Part shown: in pieces, positions 44,301 through 53,855 of the stretch
Layout: every line of letters starts with the position of its first letter
Position numbering within the stretch: the stretch's first letter is position 1
From: Anisodus tanguticus
Taxonomy: Eukaryota > Streptophyta > Magnoliopsida > Solanales > Solanaceae
DNA: 64,000 nt
Assembly (NCBI GenBank): GCA_034509755.1
Contig: CM067543.1
Location: 51,144,653-51,208,652, forward strand
Direction of reading: 5' to 3'
Program-made: the position numbers and the translations under genes
The notes under the pieces: model-generated
Databases searched by the model: none
What the model was told of the DNA's origin: nothing
The model's input: the letters and a program-made list of their open reading frames with translations, nothing else

Positions 44301-44956
44301 TAATAAATTGAGGACACTTTAACCGACGTAGTTGAGATAGGTTACCGACGACCGGGTGAGGTGAGATGTGGCTCCGGTGTCCATGTACCAATTGTCGTCG
44401 GTACATTGAAGGTTCACGGTGGTGTAGGCCTGGCCCAAATCGGTCGGGGACAGCCGCCGGCCGCCGTCGGCTCTTCTTCTTGCTGCCGATTATTCTTCTT
44501 CTTTATTCTTTGCGATTCTTTATTCTTTGCGATTCTTTGCTTCTTCTTCTTGCCGCCGCGATTCTTCTTCTTCTTCTTCTGCAGAATGCTTTAGATCTTC
44601 TTCTTCTGCCGTGCCGTCTTTGCCGAGTCTTCTTTGTCTTTGTCTGCCGTCTGCTGCTTCTGCTGCTGCCGCAGTGGTGGACAAACAGGGGTGCCGTCTT
44701 CTTCTTCGCTTTGGACATCTTGTGATGGTACGGTTCTTCTTGGCCGCAGTGTTGCCATCCCGTCAATCGGCTAACGCCTATTGATTATGTTCCTCTTGTT
44801 TAGCACGTCTAGTTTCTTCCAACAATAGTTGTGAACGTGCCTTGTTGAAACTTGGGAGAGGGTCGGCTTGTTGAATCATTGTTGCGAGTGTGTCATATTC
44901 ACCTTTCGGTAAACCCGCAACAAGTTGAAGCACCATCTTGGTTTCGAAACGAAGAA
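41396..44956 (-). mobile_element. Copia retrotransposon, minus strand, truncated at both ends and broken
   Basis: Minus-strand order from 44956 down: a gag part (MVLQLVAGLPKGEYDTLATM, about 44780-44945), a low-complexity insert-rich gag tail (44470-44760), protease (YMDTGATSH region disrupted, about 44370), LGHPGDPGFTFL, integrase core and end (43400-43890), then RT: WDLVPRPEGVN (about 42780), LVANGTNQQEGIDWGETFSPVVKPATIR, and LLLYVDDIVL (YVDD intact, about 42316). RNase H ends with SHNPVQHH and VKILHVPSS near 41470-41580. Frameshifts and stops interrupt it. Its 5' end stops within gag, directly at the LTR of the plus-strand element; no own LTR was found on either side. Confidence 0.9.
44470..44690. 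repeat. Trinucleotide-rich low-complexity tract in Copia gag
   Basis: Dominated by TTC/CTT triplets mixed with TGCCGCCG on the plus strand (Arg/Lys-rich on the minus strand). It occupies the variable tail of gag and is not found at the matching place in the plus-strand sister element. Confidence 0.7.
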
Positions 44957-45119
44957 TAATAGCGAATATATTTATATATTCCTCTTATATTCTGTAATTA
45001 ATATTTGAGTGTAATTATGTAAAGTAGAAATCCTTATTCAATTAGAATTCATATTGTACACAATATATATATTGTATTAATGAAAAGACTCGATCAACGG
45101 AGATTAATACAATTTTACA
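44957..45119 (+). repeat. 5' LTR of the plus-strand Copia element
   Basis: A short LTR of about 163 bp ending ACAATTTTACA, with a TATA-like ACAATATATATATTG near 45060. It is followed directly by the primer-binding site TGGTATCAAGAG (45120), complementary to the initiator tRNA-Met 3' end as usual for Copia. The left end is approximate. Confidence 0.8.
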
Positions 45120-45264
45120 TGGTATCAAGAGTCAAACCCTAAAACACCTCTCTCTAATTTTTTTCTTCTAATCGCCCCCCCCTCTCTCTATCGACGGCCA
45201 CCCTACCCACACAAACCCTAAATTGTTTTTCTCTTCTCTTGCTCACCGAAAATCAGCCACTCTA

Positions 45265-46331
45265 ATGGCTTCCACGGATACTCCCACCTCTCCCACGACT
45301 TCCTCCTCCTCCCCCGTCGTCACACACAGCCCCCCACCTCCTCCTCTACTTCCTCCTTCCATCCGGCGTTTGCCGTCACCAATATCAAGAACTTTATCAT
45401 TTTAGTTCTTGATCAAGAGGATGGTCAATATTCATCGTGGGTCGAACTATTTCGCATTCATGCATGTGCTTACCACGTGCTTGATCATATTGACGACACA
45501 TTCCCCCGTCCTATCGATGTCGACGACACAGCATGGCGCCGATTTGACGCAATCGTCAAGGAATGGATTTATGGCACCATCTCTAAGGACTTGCTTCATA
45601 CTATTATGAAAACAGGTGCTTCGGCGCGTGAGCTATGGATAAGGTTGGAGGAAATTTTCCAAGACAAAATACACACACGTGCCATGTATCTTGAGGAACA
45701 ATTCAATAACACGCGTCTTGAAAACTTTGCGAACATGTCTGACTTTTTCAAACAATTGAAATTAGTTGCTGATCAATTATCCAATGTGGGCACTCCGATT
45801 TCGGTAACTAAGATAGTGTTGCAACTAATTAATGGTTTGCCGAAAGGTGAATACGACACACTCGCAACGATGATACAACAGGTCGATCCCATGCCCAGCT
45901 TCAACAAGGCCTGGTCACAATTGATTTTGGAAGAAACTAGACGTGCTAAACAGGATGAACACAATAAAAAGCATTGGTGTTTGATGCACCGGAGACCACC
46001 ACCGCACCCGCCGGCCCCACCGACAACCAACAACCACGGAGGCGACAGAGGGCGAGGCGCAGTGGCGGACGCAGCGGCAGAGGAAAAGGCCGAGGATGAA
46101 GGCCCAACTTGGGTGGCCAGCCACATTAGTCGGCTCGGTACCCAGTCCAGTGGGCGGGCCCACTGCCTTGGCAGTTTTCCGGCAGTTGGGCCTCACCACC
46201 CTGCCCGTACCCGACTTCCCCAACCCAGCTTATTGGGCCCATGTCTGCCCCTCGCCCGACAGGCCCAAATCATCAGGATCACATCACGGAGGCCCAACAT
46301 CCTACTGCCCACTCCAGTTTTCTCGCACTAA
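45265..46331 (+). pseudogene. Copia gag (UBN2-type), frameshifted
   Basis: Begins with an ATG at 45265 and a Ser/Pro/Thr-rich leader, shifts frame near 45380-45480, then runs open to 46331 (284 codons from 45477). The core reads DTAWRRFDAIVKEWIYGTIS, SARELWIRLEEIF, MYLEEQFNNTRL, NGLPKGEYDTLATMIQQ and LILEETRRA: the typical gag of plant Copia elements. Only the leader frameshift separates it from an intact frame. Confidence 0.85.
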
Positions 46332-46349
46332 CGGAATTGGCACAGGCCT

Positions 46350-49300
46350 ACAACACTATGAATTTACAGCAACCCGACGATGCTTGGTACATGGACACGG
46401 GCGCCACATCCCACCTCAGTCAAAACTCTAGTATTCTTCCACACCTATTTAATTTGCGAACTCCTCAATTTATTTTGGTCAGAAATGGCAATCCCATTCC
46501 AATTCAAGGGTATAGAACCACACACAAACTGAAACCTCACCCTCTTTTTTCCATCCGTAACGTCCTCTATGCTCCTAATATCATTAAAATTTTAATCTTT
46601 GTTAGAAAGTTTGCTATTGATAATTATGTATCTCTTGAGTTTGACCCCTTTGGTTTTTCTGTGAAGGACCTACGCACGGGGACACCTCTTACGAGATGCA
46701 ATAGTGTGGGGGACCTCTATCCTTTCTCATCCACTTCTGCTGCCAGTATCAGCCCTCATACATCCCTTGATGCGATCTCTCCATCCACATGGCACAATAA
46801 ACTTGGACACCCATGAGCTCCCGTTTTTAATTTTCTTAGAAGTCACAATTTAATTACATGTAATAAGGGGAATCTTACCCCAAATTGCTATTCTTGTCCT
46901 TTAGGTAAACATGTTAGACTTCCATTTATGTCGTCTTTAACTGCTACTTTTTCCCCCTTTGCCATTATTCATGGAGATTTATAAACATCTCATATCGCTA
47001 GCAAACTCGGCCATAAATATTATTTGATATTGTTATATGATTTCTCTCATTTTCTTTGGGTATATCCGCTCAAATTTAAGTCTCAAGTTCACTCCACGTT
47101 TCTTAATTTCGCACATATATTAAAACTCAATTTGAAAAGGACATCAAATCTTTCCAATGTGACAATATGCGTGAGCTTAATAATTCATTCTTTCATAAAT
47201 TTTGTACGGATAATGGCATGGTGTTTCGATTCTCATGCCCTCATACCTCTCCTCAAAACGGTAAAGCCGAAAGAATCATACGTACCATCAACAATATGAT
47301 TCGTACATTGCTCCTTCATGCTTCTCTTCCACCCACCTTTTAGGTATACACATTAAAATTGGTTGAATACATACTTAATATATTACCTACCAGTACTCTC
47401 CGTAATCGAACCCCGACTGAAATTCTATTCCGTCGAATCCCCACATATGGTCACATACACACTTTTGGTTGTCTATGCTACCATAATCTCTCCTCCACGG
47501 CTTCTCACAAGTTAGCACCAAGGACCACTCTTTGCATTTTCTTGAGGTTTCCCCCAAACCATATGAGATATTTATGCTTCGATCCGTCCACAAACAAAGT
47601 CATTGTCTCTCATCACGTCACGTTCGAGGAAAATATTCTCCCTTATTCCAACATACGTTAGTTTCACGTCCCCGACTACGGCTTTCTTGATAATTCAGAC
47701 ACTTCCCCTCTCATGCAATACATAATACATGGAGTTTTCGATCCTGCTCCACGCACACTGCCTTCGGCAGCCTCCCCGCCACTACCTGACTCCCAATCAG
47801 TCCACTCTCTGTTCCCGTAAACTACCGCTGCTTAGCCTCTGTTCCCACAAACTGCCACTGCCCACTCCCCCATTACCGTTACCCCAACACACTACCCTCT
47901 TCCGCCAGACTCAAACCCACCCACTATTTTCGCCACCAACTCGACACCCCACTTCCCAAATTCACCATCACCGGCCCCCGCAACCTACTGCCTAGTGTCA
48001 CCGTCCCTGCCACACACCTTTTCTCCCGTCCCCACACATATAACGGAAACCCATGCCCAGCACTGGATTTTCAAACCAAAAGTCCATTTTAACCTATCCA
48101 CTCAATCTATATCACCTATACCCAAAAACCCGAAACTAGAAAAAATTGACCTGAATTTGATGCGCTTACCACTCAGCGCACTTGGGATCTTGTACCGAGA
48201 CTAGAGGGGGTGAATGTGATTTATTGTATGTAGCTCTTTCGTCACAAGTTAAGAGACAATGGTGAGCTTAAATGTCACAAGGCCAGACTTGTAAATGGCA
48301 CATAGCAACATAAGGGTATTGATTGTAGTGATACTTTCAGTCTGGTGGTCAAACCGGTAACCATTTGCACTGTTCTAAGCATAGCTATCGGTGTTGGCCG
48401 ATTCATCAACTTGATGTGAAAATGCGTTTTTATATAGGGATTTGAAAGAAATTGTTTACATGCACCAACTGTTTGGCTTTGTGCATCCAGAGGCTCCTCA
48501 GTATGTCTGCCGCCTCTGTAAGTCACTGTATGGTTTGAAACAGGCCCCCATGGCTTGGTATGAGCATTTTACCACTTACATCATGCAAATTGGGTTCGTG
48601 TGCAGCAAAAGTGACCATTCACTTTTTATTTTTCATCGAGGTAGTGACACTGCATACCTTTTGCTATATGTGAATGATATTGTCCTGACTGTCTTTTCTG
48701 ATGTGCTGAAAAATGAGATCATTACCCTGCTCAAATTCGAATTTGCTATGACAGACTTGGAGAAGTTGAGTTATTTTTTGGGGATTTATGTTACCAGATC
48801 TGCAAATGCTATGTTCCTATGTCAGCATAAGTATGCCAAAGAAATTGTTTACAGGGATAAAATGGCAAACTGCAAGATCATGCCTACTCGAGTCGAATCA
48901 AAATCGAAACTCAGTGCTGCTGACGGGGATCCGGTGCTCGATCCCTAACTTTATAGGAGTCTTGCTGGTGCTCTTCAGTATTTTACATTCACCGGGCCTG
49001 ATATTGTATATGATGTTCAACAGGTGTGTTTATTATACACGCCCTAGAGAGCCTCACTTTACAACTCTTAAACGTATCATTCGATACGTTAATGGTACTA
49101 TTGACTATGGATTACATCTGTACCCCTCTGCACCGACCAGACTGATATCATATAAGGACGTCGATTGGGCAGATTGTCCGCACACACGTCGTTACACCTC
49201 CGTCTCTGTGTTCTTAGGAGACAATCTCATCTCGTGGTCTGCCAAGTGGCAAGACACACTCTCCCGTTCGAGTGCAGAAGCAGAATATAGAGGCGTTGCG

Positions 49301-49374
49301 AACGTTGTTGCTGAGATATGTTAGTTCAGAAACCTCATCCTGGAGCTTCATTGTCCCCTACGTAAGGCGTCTAT
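46350..49374 (+). pseudogene. Copia protease-integrase-RT-RNase H, broken
   Basis: Protease: AWYMDTGATSHLS (about 46380). Integrase: LGHP and a zinc-binding-like CYSC...H (46790-46910), core up to 47640. RT: a 168-codon frame at 48442 with VCRLCKSLYGLKQAPMAWYE and LLLYVNDIVL at about 48661-48690, where the catalytic YVDD has become YVND. RNase H from about 49070 with DYGLHLYPSAP and AEAEYRGVANVV. Many stops and shifts. Not functional. Confidence 0.88.
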
Positions 49375-49618
49375 AGCTGGATGACAAAGGAAGGGAACTT
49401 AAAATCCAGCTGGAGTCCTGCAGCGTGGGTTCGAACCCTGGTGGGAGAAATTTGCTCTCTTCTGGGATAGGACCTTGTAGGTGATATCAGTTGTTCTGTT
49501 CTCAAACTCTGGTCATTCAGGCACATCCCGCGATTTACTGATAGTAGTGCTGAGGGACCGGGACTACTATCTTCAGGAATAATCTAGCGTAAACCAAGAA
49601 GCTGGATATAAAAAAAGT
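49375..49618 (+). mobile_element. Probable SINE at the truncated Copia end
   Basis: Contains a B box GGTTCGAACCC (49428-49438), a GGGATAGGACCTTGTAGGTG block, CAGGCACATCCCGCGATTTA, GGGACCGGGACTACTATC, and an end GAAGCTGGATATAAAAAAAG, typical of a plant SINE with an A tail. AGCTGGAT at both ends may be a short target duplication. Confidence 0.55.
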
Positions 49619-50532
49619 AAAGATTTTTTCCAAGGCTATATTGAGAAGAGTGAAAATTTGATCTTCAATTGCGTTAAATTTGCCTCGCCTTTTGGAAGTT
49701 TGGACCATTCTATTGAGCGCCACTTGAAAATTAGAACTGACTTCTAAAATGAAAGTGAGCACAAATGAGGACCCCACTTTTCGCGTTCCTCTAATTTTGA
49801 ATTAATAATTCCTCTAAAGTCTGTGCTAGTATGTTTAATACAGTTACTGTTATACCTTGGGCTTCAATTAGCAATCGTAAGACCGACATGTCTTCATCCC
49901 GAAATAAGTAGATGTGAAATCCCATCCGTTTGAAAATAAATCTCACTTGAATATATCAAATTTAGAATTTGAAATTCTATAAAGTATTAATAATCAAACC
50001 AAATGACTATCTTAAAATAAAAATATACTTTTTAAATTTTTGAATCCATCACTGATTAAATATATTGTAGAATGATAACACAGTCAAACAGATTATTAAT
50101 TGAGGTAGAGCCTTACAAATTCATAGATGTACCAACAATATCGTTATTCAAATTTCATGACCAAAATGTCAAAATAAAAAAAAATTAGTATTAGTTCTTG
50201 AATTTATAAACGAAAAGATCCATTTTACAGATTACAATTAGCATATAGTATTTGATAATTGATTGGACTAAAAAGCAAAAGGGCGTGCGATTGTGACAGA
50301 CAGATCTATGTGATGAAATCCAGCATCTGGTATCCTTAATGGCCCCCGGCCTAGCTGTTGCTGGTGGTCCCAATTTGCTGGGTGGGCCCCTTTTCCATTT
50401 GATGCCCAAAAAGAAAAACAGACTGGAGCGGCCAGAGAAAAAGCCGTTTAGATGTTTTTGGATCCAAGGCCTACACTTTGTTAAATAATGGGGAAAATGG
50501 GTATATAGTCACTTTAATAGTTTAATTTAAAC
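49619..50532. other. No gene seen
   Basis: AT-rich spacer with no supported gene or bounded repeat. Confidence 0.4.
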
Positions 50533-50548
50533 ACTTGCTATAAAATAT

Positions 50549-50649
50549 CTTTGATGGGAGCGCTACCCTAAATAAATCATACGCGGCTCGAATTCAAATA
50601 TAATCGAGTTTCAATACGTATATTAGATATCGGGTGGAACAAAAAAAAT
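50549..50649 (+). mobile_element. 5'-truncated SINE
   Basis: A perfect 16-bp target duplication ACTTGCTATAAAATAT (50533-50548 and 50650-50665) flanks a 101-bp insert ending CGGGTGGAACAAAAAAAA. The body (GGGAGCGCTACCCTA, ACGCGGCTCGAATTC) matches the minus-strand SINE at 5011-5191. Confidence 0.88.
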
Positions 50650-50759
50650 ACTTGCTATAAAATATTATTTAGTATTTTAAAAATTATTACTATAATATTT
50701 AATCACTCTTTTAATATAAATAGAAATACCCCAACTAAAACACGAAACAACTCAGCAAA

Positions 50760-51260
50760 GGGTGTTGTAATTCGAAGGATTGACAAGTGTGAAGTTTTAT
50801 GGAGTATAAAAGTTTGCTGAAATTTCAAATCTCATGAATCATGAGGTTTAAATCTTTATAAGTTCAAAATCAAGGAACGATTCATGAGGTTCACAATTTT
50901 GATGGAGTTTCAAACCCCATGATTAATTCACGATGTTCAAATATTTGTAAGAGTTTCAAATTTCATGAACGATTCATGAGGTTTAAACTTTTATAAGTTC
51001 ATGTCCAAGAAATGATCACGGGGTTCAAATATTTGTTAGATTTTCAAACCTTATATATGATTTATGGGGTCGGACCTTTATAAGTTCAAACCCATAACTC
51101 ATGGAGTTCAAGAAATTGCTGAGTTTCAAACACAAGTTCATACCCAATGAATAATTCATGGGGTTCAAAAATTTTCTGAAGTTTCAAACCCCATGAATAA
51201 TTTATGGGGTTCAAACCCAAGGAACTTATTCATAGAGTTCAAACATTTATAAGTTTTTTT
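50760..51260. repeat. Degenerate minisatellite of palindromic units
   Basis: Phrases such as TTTCAAACCCCATGAAT, TTCATGGGGTTCAAA and TTTATAAGTTCAAACCC alternate many times with drift. CATGGGGTTCAAA and TTTCAAACCCCATG are complements, so the array can form many small hairpins. No coding capacity. Confidence 0.75.
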
Positions 51261-51275
51261 TGTGTGTGTTTTAAG

Positions 51276-52455
51276 TAGGGGTGAGCATGGGTACAGGGTA
51301 CCCAGATACCCGACCGGAACCGACACTAACGGGTAGGTTCCGGGTAGATATATTATAATAACGGGTAGGTTCCGGGTAGATATATTATAATAACGGGTAG
51401 GGTCCGGGTAGTAAAATTAGGAATCGATCAATGTCGGGTCCGGTTTCGATTCCGGCAAATAGAGACAGGGTACCCGGACCCGGAACCTATAAAATATTAA
51501 ATTTTTTTATTTTTTTGAGAAACATTTGGACCACTTTTAACTTTCTCCAAAATTGTTTGTTGCACGCCTGCACATTGATTTCCCCCACCCCAATATGCAA
51601 ATATTTCAGCTTTTTCACCCCTTTATTCTAGAATGCTCTTTGTGCCCTAAGAGAAAACACCCAAAACTCTCTCAATAACAATGGCGTTTTAGCTACACCA
51701 CCGAGCTTCATCGTCGTTGTTGTTGAAGCTTTATCTCAGGTACTTTCATCATTGTCGTCATTGAAGCTTCGCCTTTGCCTCTTTCTCTCCCTTGGTTGTG
51801 TTCACGTCGTTCCTAGAATGCATATGGGTTCATATCTAACTCTTCAATTTCTTTTTAATATCATATGCTTCTGTTCTATTTCAGGCGATACTCATCTTCA
51901 ATTTGTATTACTTTTTGATTTGAAATGTAAATCTATTTTAAAAATTTGTGTATATTTTTGTAGTTGTGAAGATGAAATTTAGGAATTTACTAGTATAATA
52001 AAGCTTTTCTTTTGTATCGAAAAGCTTATGAACACGAAAATAAGTTTAATTAAGATATTTCCAAATTTATTTTGAAATCAACACGTTCAATTAATTGAGT
52101 GTCAAATTTGGCTTGCAATTTTAGGTTTTGGTTACAGAATTAGCTTTTCTACAATGAATAAGTTCTCTAAAACTTCTCATAAAGGTACTAAAAACTCTGA
52201 TTGCGGGCTAAAAAATTACTGGATGAAATTATTTTAGAACTCTTTTTGATTCTCATAGGCTAAAAAATGTTGCTTAATCTGTGTTTTTTATTTACAGGGT
52301 ACCCGGGAACCTACCCGGACCCGCAGGGTCCGGGTAGGTTCCGGGTAATGATTGCTACGGGTAGGTTCCGGGTAGTAAATTTAGGAACCGATCTTTTATC
52401 GGGTAGGGTCCGGGTAGTTCAAAAATGTTAGAGTATCCGGATCCGCTCACCCCTA
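51276..52455. mobile_element. Non-autonomous hAT element with repeat-rich ends
   Basis: Inverted termini TAGGGGTGAGC and GCTCACCCCTA, flanked by a perfect 8-bp target duplication GTTTTAAG (51268-51275 and 52456-52463), as expected for hAT. About 200 bp at each end is packed with GGGTAGGTTCCGGGTAG motifs in both orientations; part of the left end is a direct tandem repeat with an ATATATTATAATAAC spacer. The core has a polypyrimidine CTTCATCGTCGTTGTTG stretch but no transposase. Confidence 0.88.
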
Positions 52456-52699
52456 GTTTTAAGTAGGAGTAGTTTTGTTCAACTTCTTGCTATATCATCC
52501 CGAGCTAAGTAGAGCATACATGAAGTAGTATGCTTCTTCTATTTTTTTTTTTGGTACAACTGAGTCATCAGTTTCTCTATTACTTTTCAAGGCGAAAAAC
52601 TTATAGCAGGTCAAAAGTTTAATGTCACACCTAATTTTTAATTAAAATCAAACGAATTAGACAAAGAAATGAGAAAGTAAACAAGTTCACATTTGCACT

Positions 52700-53110
52700 T
52701 ACGTATTTTCACTTTCTTCTATTAGAGTCTTACATTGATTTTGAGTGGGTTGTTTAATTTTCTTATATGGTCTTGAATAACTTCTACTTTATGAGTTATT
52801 CTGATGTTAATTTATGTCCAATGCTCATTTTTTTCAATCTTGATTTTGCTCAATATTAGATCTCCATATTATATTGTCTACATTTCAAATATATCCATCT
52901 TAATTCTTGATTTATTAGATTTTGAATTCTCATGTTATTCCACACGTACGATCTCAATTCTCGATTTATCATATGTTGGACTCTCATATTATATATTGAA
53001 TTTTAGACGTGCCATATTATGGTTAGAGTCTCACATCACTTCAATTGTGAGTGATTACTTAATTTCCTTATAGTATGATTTTGATAATTTTCACCTCATA
53101 AGTTAATTTT
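52700..53110. repeat. Diverged direct repeats upstream of the MyoB gene
   Basis: An AGAGTCTTACATTGATTTTG ... TTTCTTATATGGTCTTG block (about 52725) recurs in changed form as AGAGTCTCACATCACTTCAA ... TTCCTTATAGTATGATTTTG (about 53025), roughly 300 bp apart. Possible LTR remnants. Confidence 0.4.
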
Positions 53111-53855
53111 GAAGTTTGAGAAATATTTTCTTATCACTACCTTCAAAAAGAATGAAGCCTTTTCTTGGAGTACACTGACATAAAACTTTTGGAGTTCATA
53201 CCAACTGGACTAAACTAATTCAATAAATGAATCGGTGGGAGAAGAACAATCCAGCAAATGTTAGCTGTTGAATGTAAAGCTTAGATTAAACTTTGTCAAA
53301 ATTCTTCAAACTCAAAAATAATTTCACAATTTTTTAGGGTTAGTTTTTTATTTATATAATAAAATCAAAATTCAAAGAAAAAAGTACATGGAGGATTACA
53401 CCTTACCTTAGGCTTAAGAAATATTACTCTTTTCTTTTCATTTATTTATTTATGTATTTTTTTTTTCATCACATCTTTATAGTACTAACTCTTTTCTACA
53501 GATTAAAGTCATTTGGCCACCCTTTTTTCTCACCCGGCCCAGTGTCCGATATTCACGTTAAAGCTATTATATTCAGATTTGCACCACCTAAGAACTCATT
53601 CAGGGAAACACTCCCTGCCCAGCCTCCCTTTCTCATTATTCAATCCAAAACAAAAATATTTCTTTAGATATCAACTTTAAACTATTTCCCTCTTTTTCCC
53701 ACCTTCACTTCTTTCTCTCTCTCTCTTCAAGATTATCTTCACACTGATTCTTGAATTACCTCTGTGTATCCCTTTGTGTATATCACCAGATATTAAGTTT
53801 GTAACAAGTCCAATTTGTTTTCTTTTTGTGTGTATTTTAACTTGGATCATCATAA
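53111..53855. promoter_or_regulatory. Upstream region and 5' UTR of the MyoB gene
   Basis: Holds the promoter and leader of the next gene. A long CT-rich tract (TTCTTTCTCTCTCTCTCTTC, about 53706-53728) lies some 130 bp before the start codon, as is common near plant transcription starts. A definite TATA box or start site is not assigned. Confidence 0.4.

Larger units (their letters stand above)
44957..49374 (+). mobile_element. Copia retrotransposon, plus strand, 3'-truncated and broken
   Basis: 5' LTR, primer-binding site, gag, protease, integrase, RT and part of RNase H follow in order. It stops inside RNase H (after AEAEYRGVANVVAEI and LHCPLRKAS, about 49370), where a SINE-like sequence begins; no 3' LTR is seen. 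It is the same family as the inverted neighbour at 41396-44956 and the copy at 60883-62710. Confidence 0.9.

Noticed and set aside
44503..44766. An Arg/Lys-rich 87-codon frame (minus strand) and its Ser/Leu-rich plus-strand shadow
   Set aside because: Both come from a triplet-rich low-complexity tract within a dead Copia gag. Composition alone explains them.
27964..49374. Integrated plant pararetrovirus instead of retrotransposons
   Set aside because: The blocks show LTRs, LTR-type primer sites and Gypsy or Copia domain orders. No movement-protein or coat-protein pattern of a pararetrovirus was recognised.
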